From: Undibacterium paludis
GTDB lineage: Bacteria > Pseudomonadota > Gammaproteobacteria > Burkholderiales > Burkholderiaceae_D
Direction of reading: 5' to 3'
Assembly (NCBI RefSeq): GCF_022568815.1
Contig: NZ_JAKZHX010000019.1
Span: 59,070-123,069, forward strand
Length of the DNA: 64,000 nt
The notes below the pieces were generated by a model. That model was not told the origin of the DNA. It saw only the letters and a list, made by a program, of their open reading frames with translations, and searched no databases. The position numbers and the translations under genes were made by a program. This document shows, one piece after another, positions 50,053-59,112 of this stretch (its first letter is position 1; the number at the start of each line of letters is the position of its first letter).

Positions 50053-51504
50053 ATGAGCAACGTACCATCAACACCGGACGCAAGCCAGTTCAGCCTGCAG
50101 TTACCACAACTCAGCCTGCCTGGGCCAGACAATGCTGAAGAAGAGTATGCCTATTCACTGGGCATTCAAGCCTACGTCTTTGGCTTCCCCTGGATTTACA
50201 ACACACAATTGCGCTGGCTGTGGGCCAGCGAAGCTGGTAAGCATTTTTCAGAAAAACACGGGCTGCCTGACCTGTATGCACCCATCAATACCTTTCATCA
50301 CGCTGCCGAACTGGCTACCCCGGCCGCGCAAACGGGGGGTGCACCCAATACCGATACGCTGTATTCCACAGCCTGGCTCGACATAAGCGAAGGCCCCATC
50401 GTCATCTCCGTTCCGGCAGTCAGCGACCGGTATTTCGTGATCGAAATGGTGTGCATGGATGCCGACAACTTCGCCTATGTGGGCACGCATTCCACAGGCA
50501 CAGAAGCAGGCAACTACCTGATTGCACCACACCACTGGAACGGCACCGTGCCAGATGGCGTGGCGGACATCTTGCCGCGTTCGCGCACCGATACCGTGTT
50601 CCTGCTGGGACGCACCGGCGTCAACAACAGCAGCTCGGCGGATCTTCAATTGGCCAATGCCACCCAGCAGCAGTATGTATTGACGCCGCTTGCAGACTGG
50701 CCCAATGCGCCCACGCCCTATAAAAAACCGGTGATGATACCCTGGGGTGTGGACTACAACCATACCGCAGGGGCATGGCATACCATGAACGAAGCCATGA
50801 CACAAAACCCGCCAGGTTTGCCACCGGGGATCAACCAGCAGCAATTGCTGAGGCTCTTTGCCACAATCAACATCGGCCCGGGCCAGCATGTAGAAAAGCA
50901 ATCAGAAGCCACCCGCATCGGCCTTCAAAGGGCGGCGAGAGACGGATTGGCCTTGCTCAAAAAATTCAGCAAGGCCCGCGGGAAATCGGTGAATAACTGG
51001 ACGTATCCACCGCAAGACGTTGGCCGCGCCGGGCAAAACAGCGACTTTATTACCCGGGCAGCAGTGCAATCGCTATCAGGCATCTGCGCCAACGACCCGG
51101 ACGAAGCCGTGTATATCAACACCAGCATCGACAGTAAGGGCAATGACTTGAATGGCTCCAATTGCTATAGCATGACTTTTGCGGCAGACAATTTCCCGCC
51201 ATTCAATGCGGATATGCATGGCTTCTGGTCAGTGACCTTGTATAACTCGACTTACAACCTCTGCCCCGGCTCCACCAATTATTCCATCAATGGCTACTAT
51301 CCAGAGTTTTCGGAAACCGATGCCAAGGGCGGCATGAACATCATCATCCAAAGCGAAAAGCCCGACACCTTACCTGCTGGAAGTTACTGGTTGCAGTCGC
51401 CCAGTGACGAAAGTTTCTTTTTGATTTTACGGGTCTACGTTCCCGGCCCCACAATCAGCTTCACGCAAACCTATAGCCCGCCAGCGATTATTCTTGCAAA
51501 ATGA
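50053..51504 (+). CDS. DUF1254/DUF1214-domain protein
   Basis: A 483-residue protein. Residues 30-170 are DUF1254 (YSLGIQAYVFGFPWIYNTQ, GGAPNTDTLYSTAWLDISEG, VSDRYFVIEMVCMDADNF). The C-terminal 110 residues are DUF1214 (WSVTLYNSTYNLCPGSTNYS, NIIIQSEKPDTLPAGSYWLQ). AGGAGTC precedes ATG 50053. Proteins of this pair are common in proteobacteria; biochemical function is unknown. No signal peptide is seen, unlike many relatives, which suggests a cytoplasmic version. Confidence 0.87.
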   Translation: MSNVPSTPDASQFSLQLPQLSLPGPDNAEEEYAYSLGIQAYVFGFPWIYNTQLRWLWASEAGKHFSEKHGLPDLYAPINTFHHAAELATPAAQTGGAPNTDTLYSTAWLDISEGPIVISVPAVSDRYFVIEMVCMDADNFAYVGTHSTGTEAGNYLIAPHHWNGTVPDGVADILPRSRTDTVFLLGRTGVNNSSSADLQLANATQQQYVLTPLADWPNAPTPYKKPVMIPWGVDYNHTAGAWHTMNEAMTQNPPGLPPGINQQQLLRLFATINIGPGQHVEKQSEATRIGLQRAARDGLALLKKFSKARGKSVNNWTYPPQDVGRAGQNSDFITRAAVQSLSGICANDPDEAVYINTSIDSKGNDLNGSNCYSMTFAADNFPPFNADMHGFWSVTLYNSTYNLCPGSTNYSINGYYPEFSETDAKGGMNIIIQSEKPDTLPAGSYWLQSPSDESFFLILRVYVPGPTISFTQTYSPPAIILAK

Positions 51505-51654
51505 CTGCAGTGATCGTAGAAAAGTACCGTTGACATGGGTGGCATGGATGGCCTGCATCGTCGTCCAGCAGGGCGAAACGCAGGCCGAGGTAACAGAAAA
51601 GCTTTACCATCCATGCACAAAAACTCAATCAACTATTTCTGATGTAGATGAACC

Positions 51655-52734
51655 ATGTCTGAAGCCGCCCGCACTCATCTTGATTCCCTTGTCCAGGATT
51701 CGCAGGTCCCTGGTATCCAGTATGCCGTGGTGACTGTAGAAGGAGTAATATTTGAGTACCACGGTGGTTATGCGGACCTGGCGTCCCTCAGCCCCATGAA
51801 AGCAGGCACGACCATGATGGCTTACTCGATGAGCAAGACAATCACTGCAGCGGCCGTACTACATCTGGTTGAAACACACAATCTCGATCTGGATCAGCCG
51901 GTAAACCAGTTTCTCGATGTCTGCCCATATGGGCCGGGCGTCACTATTCGAAGATTGCTATCCCACACCGCAGGCGTACCCAATCCCATCCCTTTACGCT
52001 GGGTACATGCGCCAGCATCGCATCAACACTTCAACGAGCACATGGCCTTAACAACGGTGCTGCAAAAACATCAGCATCTGTCGTTCTCCCCAGGTTCAAA
52101 GTATGGCTACTCCAATATTGGCTACTGGCTGCTCGGGGAGTTTATCGAAAGTGTAAGCAAGGAACCGTTTACCTCGTATATCAGCAAACACCTGTTGCAG
52201 ACACTGGGCATGACTGGGCAAGACCTTGGATATACCATCTGTACTGTCCCAGAACATGCACATGGCTACCTGGAAAAATATTCCTTGCTGAATGTCTTCA
52301 AGCATTTACTGATCGGCAAAGAATATATCGGCGCTTACCATGATCGCTGGCTGGAAATCCGCCCGCATTATGTCAACGGCGCAGCATTTGGCGGACTAGT
52401 CGGCACAGCGGCCGGGTTTGCCAGGTTCCTCCAGGATCAGTTGCAGCCGCATTCTGCCATTCTGAGCGATGCTTCCCGTAGCCAATTCTACACACCACAG
52501 AAAACCAACAGGGGATCACTGGCATCAACAAGCCCGGGCTGGCATATCAGCCCACAAAAAACCAATGCGCATTTTTACAAGGAAGGAGCTGGCGGTGGTT
52601 TTCACAGCATGATGCGACTGTATCCTGATCACGGCATCGCCAGCGTGGTGATGACCAATACAAGCGCCTTCAATGTTCGCCGCCTCATGGATAAATTGGA
52701 CCCTTACTTTATAAACGTCGCTGACAAGCAGTAA
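51655..52734 (+). CDS. Serine hydrolase, class-C beta-lactamase-like, cytoplasmic
   Basis: A 359-residue protein with the catalytic set MAYSMSKTITAAAVLHL (SxxK) and KYGYSNIGYWLLG (YxN). The third motif is degenerate (GAGGGFHSMM instead of HGG). No signal peptide is visible, so it may act in the cytoplasm as an esterase or peptidase. It is not closely similar to the exported hydrolase at 40830, so the two are not a recent duplicate. Confidence 0.85.
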   Translation: MSEAARTHLDSLVQDSQVPGIQYAVVTVEGVIFEYHGGYADLASLSPMKAGTTMMAYSMSKTITAAAVLHLVETHNLDLDQPVNQFLDVCPYGPGVTIRRLLSHTAGVPNPIPLRWVHAPASHQHFNEHMALTTVLQKHQHLSFSPGSKYGYSNIGYWLLGEFIESVSKEPFTSYISKHLLQTLGMTGQDLGYTICTVPEHAHGYLEKYSLLNVFKHLLIGKEYIGAYHDRWLEIRPHYVNGAAFGGLVGTAAGFARFLQDQLQPHSAILSDASRSQFYTPQKTNRGSLASTSPGWHISPQKTNAHFYKEGAGGGFHSMMRLYPDHGIASVVMTNTSAFNVRRLMDKLDPYFINVADKQ

Positions 52735-52808
52735 ATCACGCAGATTCCACCCATGATTGCCCTACAGGTCACATTACTGCTTTCTTACCCTCGCCGAAAA
52801 AACACCCG

Positions 52809-52885
52809 TTAAGCTTCGCTCAACAAAAGCCTTTTCTCCAATTCAGTTGCAAGAAACTGATGAAAAAAAGCAAGTGAACCGTTAT
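52809..52885 (-). pseudogene. 3' remnant of a copy of the 57032 membrane-protein gene
   Basis: On the minus strand the sequence reads HLLFFHQFLATELEKRLLLSEA then stop. It aligns with the end of the 57032 protein (AHLPFHHFLALELEKKILLSKA). The upstream part is lost. Confidence 0.7.
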
Positions 52886-52977
52886 CTGTTCGCCAGCGTA
52901 GAGCATCACACTCATGAAAACCGAAATAGCCCTCTGCCAAGGGGCTAAATCATGCCAGACCATCACAATTCCCGATA

Positions 52978-53397
52978 CTATTGCAATAGCTCAAGCGGGT
53001 CTCTTGCGTAAGCATCAAAAAACTTCTCAAGTCCATCAAATAATTTCTTGGGCACATTGTGCGTATCGCCGTAATCGACGTAGACCGACGAGCGCTCATC
53101 TGTCTCATACTTCAAACGATAGCAAAAGCTATCGATCAAGTGGTCTGAGAACAATACCCCATAGGGTGACGACTCTGTATTTCGCTCAATAATCTCAGCC
53201 AGCGACCAAAGACGCCAAAAAACGCTGTCTTCCATGACACACATTCCGCCGACAGCAGAATAAAGCGCGATAACGTCAAGCGTGGGCTTGAGCGCCAAAC
53301 TGACGAACACATTCGCAATCTCAGCTACTGAATGCCCAGGCAACAAGCCCAAGTGCTGAGCATGCCATTGAGGAATAAGCTTTTGTATTATCTGCAT
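52978..53397 (-). CDS. SMI1/KNR4 (SUKH)-like immunity protein
   Basis: A 139-residue protein with the C-terminal half of SUKH proteins: FWRLWSLAEIIER, YGVLFSDHLIDSFCYRLKYE, then DGLEKFFDAYARDPLELL. SUKH proteins neutralise diverse nuclease toxins. It is the first intact gene of the minus-strand immunity array. No toxin lies next to it. Confidence 0.75.
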   Translation of the reverse strand: MQIIQKLIPQWHAQHLGLLPGHSVAEIANVFVSLALKPTLDVIALYSAVGGMCVMEDSVFWRLWSLAEIIERNTESSPYGVLFSDHLIDSFCYRLKYETDERSSVYVDYGDTHNVPKKLFDGLEKFFDAYARDPLELLQ

Positions 53398-53450
53398 ATC
53401 GCCATCACTATAATTTCCGGGGACAGGTCACAAGTTAATTTATAGCATCT

Positions 53451-53873
53451 TCAGACATGCTCATCCATACTGATTTCACGTTGGATGCAATCAGCAAATT
53501 CAAACCCGATGGTCCCCTCATCCAGTTCAACATGCAGACGGGCGCCCCCCGATGCAAGCTGAACACACCGCAACTCTGACAGAATCGGGGAGCCATGCAC
53601 AAACAGAGCAGGTGAAACGGTCTTATGCACCGTATCTACATACGACCCGCCAAGCCCCGACACCGCCAGAAACCGCAACTCCACGGCATAAGCAAGAAAT
53701 TCTGATTGCGGGAAAAAGACCGCCCGCAGCCCCTTGAAAACCCGGCGCTTCCAGCGCCAGCCACGCACCGGGCAAGTCCATTTCATGACGACATCCCTGC
53801 CCTCATTTTCAAGCCCCAAAGAAATTAATTCACAGTCTTCTATTTCAAAGCGATCGAAATCTGGCAATTCCAT
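53451..53873 (-). CDS. Hypothetical protein of the immunity array
   Basis: A 140-residue, probably beta-rich protein (DFDRFEIEDCELISLGLENE, VELRFLAVSGLGGSYVDTVH, ISMDEHV end). No family recognised. It lies 53 bp before the SUKH-like gene on the same strand and has the size and strand of the other array members, so an immunity role is likely by context only. Confidence 0.55.
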   Translation of the reverse strand: MELPDFDRFEIEDCELISLGLENEGRDVVMKWTCPVRGWRWKRRVFKGLRAVFFPQSEFLAYAVELRFLAVSGLGGSYVDTVHKTVSPALFVHGSPILSELRCVQLASGGARLHVELDEGTIGFEFADCIQREISMDEHV

Positions 53874-54223
53874 TTTTATTTATATGTACCTGATGGGCTG
53901 ATCAATAGCATCATTGCGAACACGACACCAATGCACGTGTCAAAGAATTGGCAAAGCATAATTTCTCAGCGTGAATTATTTTAGCAAAAACCTGCTCTGC
54001 GCTTACGCAAGACAGCCTCAACATCAGCACGACTGGCATCTCGATCAAACTCTGTGAAAGTATGTTCACTTACTTGAAACCATCGCGTCATAAGGCAGCC
54101 TATGAGGTACTCGACATTTTATGAATGCAGCTTAGCATCATCCGAACTTGATCCTGCTCAGCATTTGGCAGGTACACTGCCGGAATCATGGGCAGTATCC
54201 GCTTTCAGATCACCCTCTGTTTT
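53874..54223. other. Intergenic, 350 bp, with a 36-codon frame
   Basis: A short minus-strand frame at 53981-54091 (MTRWFQVSEHTFTEFDRDAS, ending RKRRAGFC) has coding-like composition and could be the tail of a lost array gene. Nothing else is seen. Confidence 0.3.
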
Positions 54224-54604
54224 TCAAATCGACGAACTGTCCGCCCGTCTATCCTCAATCCATTTCAGGTATTGATGTCTTAATTCAACGAACCGTTCAA
54301 AATCCCAATTCTCTTCAACCGGGATTGCCCTCAAGTCGCGAAATAATTTCTTCTCGATCAAAAACGCATTCCAGGATAATTGCGGCGGCAATCTCTCGTC
54401 AAACAGCAATAGATTGTTTATGTTATCCACAACATAAAACATTGCCGAGATGTCCGCAACCGAGCCGAGAATTCCAGGGCGAGTATCTAGAACATCCTCA
54501 AACCACTTAACGAAGTCAAGACACTTTTGATTAGTCATGTTGTCCAATTCAATCGCGTGAAAGCTAAGGCAAGGAAAAAGTGCGAGCCTCACATGCTCAC
54601 TCAA
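54224..54604 (-). CDS. Hypothetical protein of the immunity array
   Basis: A 126-residue helical protein (CLDFVKWFEDVLDTRPGILG, FERFVELRHQYLKWIEDRRA). Family not recognised. Its start overlaps the end of the next upstream gene (54597), so they are co-translated. A role as an immunity protein is inferred from the array. Confidence 0.55.
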   Translation of the reverse strand: MSEHVRLALFPCLSFHAIELDNMTNQKCLDFVKWFEDVLDTRPGILGSVADISAMFYVVDNINNLLLFDERLPPQLSWNAFLIEKKLFRDLRAIPVEENWDFERFVELRHQYLKWIEDRRADSSSI

Positions 54605-55055
54605 GTCTAAATAGCTTTACATTTTTATGTTCCGTGTTCGCGCACATTGCAGCAATTTTTTGCTTCCTGGGTGTTTTTTGATCTGGTTCATTTCTCCTGG
54701 TACACTCAACAACATCGGAATGTATTCGCGCACTCAATCTTAATGACGTACCAGAATACCAGCAGCGCATCCACAATTCATTACGCCCCACTGTTTTAGT
54801 GAATCGCCAAAACTGGATTCCGTCTTTTTCCAGAGGAACCAATTCCCTTTCGTAGCCTTCTGCAGATTGATTTATAGGTCCTTCAACAATCGACATCCCT
54901 CCCAGATTGAACGTATCATCAGAAGAATCAACTTTCCATCCTGGAATATCCTGTTTTAGCTGACTAAATCCTTTAATCGTTGCAGGGCAGATTTGAGCCA
55001 TCACAATACCAGACTCGCCGAGAAAGAGTGTCACAAACAATAGAAGGATTTTCAT
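54597..55055 (-). CDS. Exported STY0301-like protein
   Basis: About 152 residues from ATG 55055 (MKILLLFVTLFLGESGIVMA is a signal peptide; ATG 55070 adds five residues). The mature protein opens CPATIKGFSQLKQDIPGW and holds a second Cys set (MRCWYSGTSLRLSARI, VVECTRRNEP), the look of STY0301-type periplasmic proteins of unknown role. A periplasmic immunity protein against a secreted toxin is possible. Confidence 0.65.
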   Translation of the reverse strand: MKILLLFVTLFLGESGIVMAQICPATIKGFSQLKQDIPGWKVDSSDDTFNLGGMSIVEGPINQSAEGYERELVPLEKDGIQFWRFTKTVGRNELWMRCWYSGTSLRLSARIHSDVVECTRRNEPDQKTPRKQKIAAMCANTEHKNVKLFRLE

Positions 55056-55145
55056 TTCATTTGAGAACATGTGTCAGATTAAGGAAAACGTGTGTCAGGG
55101 GTAAGCTCACACTTACAACTGTTTTCAATACGACATATGTTCTTT

Positions 55146-55514
55146 CTATTTTTCATAATTTTCTGGCCAATCTTCCTCTAATCCTATTTGTTTCACATTG
55201 ACTGGCTTAACCGGTTCAAATGTGACTACCGCAAATATGTCTGCGTGACATTTCTCACAGTTGGCATAGCAGCATTCGTTAATCGACCCGGACATCTCAT
55301 TCACCAATTGCCCTCCTTCCTGCCATTGAGACCACCTGGGGTCGTCTTTTTTCCACCAGATCATATCTTCGTTTAAGTGATAGGTGTTATTACAAAACCT
55401 CCCGCGCGCGTCACCATCAAATGTCGATGCGACATGGCATTGCGCCTTGATCGAAGCAGTCTTGCCGCAGTGCGGGCATGTGTCTTCAAAAACAATCCAG
55501 TTAAAAGCGGCCAT
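55146..55514 (-). CDS. Zinc-ribbon immunity-type protein
   Basis: A 122-residue protein with DTCPHCGKTASIKAQCH near the start and CCYANCEKCHADIF in the second half, two Cys clusters suited to zinc. The rest is polar and Trp-rich (MIWWKKDDPRWSQWQEGGQ). Such CPxCG proteins occur often in Rhs immunity arrays. Function is inferred. Confidence 0.65.
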   Translation of the reverse strand: MAAFNWIVFEDTCPHCGKTASIKAQCHVASTFDGDARGRFCNNTYHLNEDMIWWKKDDPRWSQWQEGGQLVNEMSGSINECCYANCEKCHADIFAVVTFEPVKPVNVKQIGLEEDWPENYEK

Positions 55515-55568
55515 GTTTAACCTTCAATTCTAAACAGGCCAAGAGTGAATGAGAGTTTTTGAAAGGAT

Positions 55569-55880
55569 TCAGGCGACATTAAACTCCTCCAAACCTTCTG
55601 GCCACAAAACTGTATATTCTGATTCTGACACCTCACGGTAAGCTGCCTTGATATCAATCCAATATGCACTACCACCAAGGATAGTTTTTACTTCCTCAAA
55701 AGCACCCTCGGGATTATCAGTATGAATAAAAATATTGACTTCATCAGCGCCTGCATCATGACCATCAACCTCATTAGCTTCTGTTAATTTCTCAATTAAC
55801 ATGTCCTCGGCTTCGATCATGAGATCGTAGGTATTGATCGAACAGGAGGACCACTGTATAACTAACTGGTATTTTTTCAT
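55569..55880 (-). CDS. Small immunity-type protein
   Basis: A 103-residue acidic protein with a ferredoxin-like pattern: KKYQLVIQWSSCSINTYDLM, then NIFIHTDNPEGAFEEVKTIL. Relatives of this shape (QW.....YD.....E..L, FI.T..P...F) are frequent near polymorphic toxins. It stands 58 bp from its neighbours on the same strand. Family name not claimed. Confidence 0.6.
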   Translation of the reverse strand: MKKYQLVIQWSSCSINTYDLMIEAEDMLIEKLTEANEVDGHDAGADEVNIFIHTDNPEGAFEEVKTILGGSAYWIDIKAAYREVSESEYTVLWPEGLEEFNVA

Positions 55881-55937
55881 TTAATAATCTTCGGCATTTT
55901 GGATAAATTTCACGCTTTCATTATGAATCATTGGAGA

Positions 55938-56480
55938 TCATATTTTCATCAATAACGGCGGTGGATTGTAGTGATTTTCAAGACCAGTCTTTCGGTAAAA
56001 TCGTTCTATCTCGTCGCTCGGATATTGTGAAAATCTCGCTGATTCAATTTTTTTGCAGTTCTCTAAATCAGCAAGCGATTTATTTTCAGGACAAATTCCG
56101 AACAATTCCAGATGCTTAAGCGAGGCCATTTTTGCGATAAGAAGAAGTGACTGCACAACAGTGCACTTTCGAGACGCATCCCATGCAGGAGAAGTCGACA
56201 GAGATAAAGACTCAAGATTTTCGAAATTCGCCAAAATGGCTAGATCGGATATTTTTGGCATATGTAAGATACTCAAATACCGCAATTGATGCAGTGGCTC
56301 CAGAACGTCCAATGAAAAATCAGGGAATGACCCAATAAGCAGTTCTTCCACATTTTGAAATTGATCTAAAGATTTCAGGCTGACGTACTTGCAATGCCAT
56401 ATACGCATCGACGTAATTTCCATGTGCCGATCTATTGCTGGAAATTTCTTTGCCGGGTCTCTCACTAAATCCAGGTGCAT
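55938..56480 (-). CDS. Leucine-rich-repeat protein of the immunity array
   Basis: A 180-residue protein of four to five leucine-rich repeats (FQNVEELLIGSFPDFSLDVL, LHQLRYLSILHMPKISDLAI, FENLESLSLSTSP, MASLKHLELFGICP). LRR proteins bind other proteins; small bacterial LRR proteins near toxins have been taken as immunity proteins. Its AT-rich composition matches the array. Confidence 0.7.
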   Translation of the reverse strand: MHLDLVRDPAKKFPAIDRHMEITSMRIWHCKYVSLKSLDQFQNVEELLIGSFPDFSLDVLEPLHQLRYLSILHMPKISDLAILANFENLESLSLSTSPAWDASRKCTVVQSLLLIAKMASLKHLELFGICPENKSLADLENCKKIESARFSQYPSDEIERFYRKTGLENHYNPPPLLMKI

Positions 56481-56502
56481 TTTTTTGCAAGCCGCTTAGA
56501 TG

Positions 56503-57009
56503 TCAATCCCAGCATACGGAGAAAACCATGTTCCCGGCAGATGGCTCTGGCGCGTTCTTTGGTTTCCCATAAGGCCATCCCGTGACCACACCATCAGCCC
56601 ACATGCCCTCTATCCATTTTTCAACTTCAGATTGGGAAGCGGAGGTAAAAATGTGGACGTTTTCCGCCGGTGGAAAGTCGTCCACAAAGCCGGAGTAATT
56701 CCAGTCAGTGTGCAAGCCTACCAGTATTTTTTCAACATCCGGTTTAGCGGCGATTTCTTTAAATCTTGCATAAAGCTCTGCTATTGACGGCCTGCCAAAT
56801 CCCCATTCGTTAGGAGCAATGCAATCCTCTACGCTATTACCTGAAAAGTACAGATGAAAATCGACAACAGGGGGAGTTTCTTCTTCGCTCCAATTCAATG
56901 TAGCGAGATAGTTACGAATCTTCTGATGCATATGTGCCTTTTCAATAAACGAAATGTTAGTTGTCTTCTCTTGGTCAGATACTGACAAAACCCACATAAA
57001 AGCGATCAC
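56503..57009 (-). CDS. Hypothetical protein of the immunity array
   Basis: Up to 168 residues; an internal ATG (MHQKIRNYLATL) would give a 142-residue product that fits better as a compact domain. FIEKAHMHQK..LNWSEEE and EKILVGLHTDWNYSGFVDDF are followed by a strand-helix end (VHIFTSASQSEVEKWIEG). Family unknown. It probably belongs to one transcript with its minus-strand neighbours. Confidence 0.55.
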   Translation of the reverse strand: MIAFMWVLSVSDQEKTTNISFIEKAHMHQKIRNYLATLNWSEEETPPVVDFHLYFSGNSVEDCIAPNEWGFGRPSIAELYARFKEIAAKPDVEKILVGLHTDWNYSGFVDDFPPAENVHIFTSASQSEVEKWIEGMWADGVVTGWPYGKPKNAPEPSAGNMVFSVCWD

Positions 57010-57031
57010 CTAACAGGGTTGACTTACTTTT

Positions 57032-57328
57032 CTACGCTTTGCTCAGCAATATTTTCTTCTCCAACTCAAGTGCAAGGAAATGATGAAAAGGCAAATGCGC
57101 GAGTTTGACCGTGACATAAATAATCGCAATAAGGGCAGGCAGGCGATATGGGAACTGTGGAACAAGTAAGATGAATGAGAAAAATAACACCGTCTGCACC
57201 AGCAATGGCAACCATACCTGCCAACGTCGCCAGACCACGCCCAGGACAGGGCGGATCAAGGTTGATTGCTCTTGCTTGGATAATCCTTTAAGAGCCGGGA
57301 TTGAGGTTTTATTCCAGTAAATAGTCAT
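57032..57328 (-). CDS. Small two-helix membrane protein
   Basis: A 98-residue protein with hydrophobic segments VWLPLLVQTVLFFSFILLV and LPALIAIIYVTVKLAHL and a charged C-terminus (ALELEKKILLSKA). The end is duplicated as a remnant at 52809-52885. An inner-membrane immunity protein, as used against pore-forming toxins, is possible. Confidence 0.65.
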   Translation of the reverse strand: MTIYWNKTSIPALKGLSKQEQSTLIRPVLGVVWRRWQVWLPLLVQTVLFFSFILLVPQFPYRLPALIAIIYVTVKLAHLPFHHFLALELEKKILLSKA

Positions 57329-57384
57329 GTTTTTCCTTCAAAAAAATCTTCCGCAATTCAAATATATGCTATCTCAAAAATAAT

Positions 57385-57723
57385 TTAAGGAGTCACAGGG
57401 ATTTTGTGAATACGCAGTACAGCTACTGCGGAAGGAGAAATTAACCCTTCAGATTCTTTGATCAATTTACGTAAGACCGCAATAGCTTTCTCTTTTTCTG
57501 CATGATTGATTAAATGCGCAGCCGCTGCAAATCGAACTTCTATTGAACTGTGCATTAACAAAGGCAATAAGCACTCGGAAACAACACCACCCCTCACCCA
57601 TTCAGCGACAATTTCTTTATTAGCGCGCTCTTTTGCACTTGCAGTTTTAGAACTCCCGTTATCAATACCTACCCAATATTCTTTGGAGTTTTGAATAAAT
57701 TCTTCAGATTTTTCATCAATCAT
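57385..57723 (-). CDS. DUF2019-like HEAT-type protein (copy 1)
   Basis: A 112-residue helical protein: SAKERANKEIVAEWVRGG, LLPLLMHSSIEVRFAAAAHL, KEKAIAVLRKLI, SAVAVLRIHKIPVTP. It is paralogous over its whole length to the 59626 gene. The HEAT-like pattern and short size fit DUF2019, a family seen beside polymorphic toxins and likely to give immunity. Confidence 0.7.
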   Translation of the reverse strand: MIDEKSEEFIQNSKEYWVGIDNGSSKTASAKERANKEIVAEWVRGGVVSECLLPLLMHSSIEVRFAAAAHLINHAEKEKAIAVLRKLIKESEGLISPSAVAVLRIHKIPVTP

Positions 57724-57770
57724 TTTATTCTTTATTATGCATATTATTTTTTAAACGAGTACGGTCTCGT

Positions 57771-58292
57771 TCAGTTTTCTTCCGCTTGTAAAACCTCTAT
57801 CGCTGCTCGCATGGTCTGAGCCGCCTCATTGTGAGTCTCCGTTTTCAGCACTTTGGCGATATCTTGCACAACACCTCGCAATCGCAATCTGTGCGCCCAG
57901 TCTGCCGCTTTAGTACGCACTCGTGAGCTTTTGTCTTTCAAACCATCACGGATCATTCCAAGACATACTTGTTCCTGTGTTTTTTCTGTGAGGCACAGCA
58001 GGGCATTGTGATGAACATGAGCATGTTTTGAGAGCGCCATTTCCTGAATCATCTGCAAGGCTCTATTATCTAAAATTGCAGACTCGCCCAAAAATGTAGC
58101 ACCAAGTTCGTAGACGCTTGCGTAACGATCAGAAGCAGCGTCAACCACGGCAATCAAGCTTGTCTCAGAAAGTGGTTTGCCAGATTCTAATAATTCATCA
58201 AACGCATCCCGAAGCGGTTTTTCAAGATCAGGTCTCTTTGGACGTATGAATCTTTGAAGATGCTGCTCAATATAAAATCTTTGATAAAACAT
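57771..58292 (-). CDS. HEAT-repeat protein of the immunity array
   Basis: A 173-residue helical protein from ATG 58292; a TTG at 58310 overlapping the previous stop is an alternative. HEAT-like pairs are visible: ASVYELGATFLGESAILDNR, HVHHNALLCLTEKTQEQV, KSSRVRTKAADWAHRLRL. It follows the 58307 gene with almost no gap, so both are made together. An immunity role is inferred. Confidence 0.65.
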   Translation of the reverse strand: MFYQRFYIEQHLQRFIRPKRPDLEKPLRDAFDELLESGKPLSETSLIAVVDAASDRYASVYELGATFLGESAILDNRALQMIQEMALSKHAHVHHNALLCLTEKTQEQVCLGMIRDGLKDKSSRVRTKAADWAHRLRLRGVVQDIAKVLKTETHNEAAQTMRAAIEVLQAEEN

Positions 58293-58306
58293 AAAAACCC
58301 ACTCGA

Positions 58307-58672
58307 TCAATTTTCTTTTGACTCTTTCCTGTCATAGAAATACTCTTCGAATTCCTCGTGCAATCCATCACCAAGCTCAATGCCGTCCTCATCAACAGCG
58401 TAAATTCGACCAGTATCTGATAATGCGGTTGCGCCATCCAGTATGCATAAGAAAGAGTGAGCTAAACCTTGAAAACATTCGCTGAACATCTCTTCCACAA
58501 CTTCTTTTGGTATGTTATTCAGAGAGAGTGCACTTTGAAAATTTCTGAATGATTCTATATTGGCACCCCAATCAAGGCCAGAACTCTGTCCAGTTATAGC
58601 CTTGGCTGCTGCTTTAGACCAAGCGTCTATCGCTCCTGCCATATCTGCAAAAAACTCTTCTTTCTTCGTCAT
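58307..58672 (-). CDS. Immunity-type protein
   Basis: A 121-residue acidic protein. The C-terminal half (LAHSFLCILDGATALSDTGR, IYAVDEDGIELGDGLHEEFE) has the look of a family found with SUKH-type immunity genes, with a conserved-looking D-G-A-T-A turn. It overlaps the upstream 58669 gene by ATGA, so three genes here (58669, 58307, 57771) are translationally linked. Confidence 0.65.
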   Translation of the reverse strand: MTKKEEFFADMAGAIDAWSKAAAKAITGQSSGLDWGANIESFRNFQSALSLNNIPKEVVEEMFSECFQGLAHSFLCILDGATALSDTGRIYAVDEDGIELGDGLHEEFEEYFYDRKESKEN

Positions 58673-59046
58673 CGAATTTCTGCCTTAGGGGTATGATAAA
58701 AACAATTTCCCAGCTTCTTTCTTAGCACTACAAGATCCCATAGATACTCTACAGAAGAATCTGAAATAATTACTCCTTCAGGAGGAACATCAGGGATTTC
58801 CAGAGTCACTATGATGCTCCAATTCAAAGCGTTTTTTCTTAAAATATTTTTTAAATCATCAACTAATTTTAGTGTTAAAAATTCAGGATTGAATATGCAA
58901 ACTTTTTGTTGATTCGCTCCCCAGTCATCGTCAACCAGCCAAAAATCTCCATCACCAAAGGCATCATTCTTACCCCTCGTACTCAATATCAGGAGCATCT
59001 TCTGGTAGACAATTTCCCAAGTGGATTCACGCATAATCTCAATCAT
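58669..59046 (-). CDS. Hypothetical protein of the immunity array (intact copy)
   Basis: A 125-residue protein (MRESTWEIVYQKMLLILSTR, DFWLVDDDWGANQQKVCIFN, WSIIVTLEIPDVPPEGVIIS). A broken copy lies at 62127-62461. No family is recognised, but the WLVDDDWG core is distinctive. A role as an immunity protein against a toxin of the nearby Rhs lineage is inferred from the duplication and context. Confidence 0.65.
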   Translation of the reverse strand: MIEIMRESTWEIVYQKMLLILSTRGKNDAFGDGDFWLVDDDWGANQQKVCIFNPEFLTLKLVDDLKNILRKNALNWSIIVTLEIPDVPPEGVIISDSSVEYLWDLVVLRKKLGNCFYHTPKAEIR

Positions 59047-59112
59047 TTACGAAAATATCTCCTAAATCCGCTCTCAATTTTTCAAATATCCCTGTTAAGG
59101 ACAATTGAATTC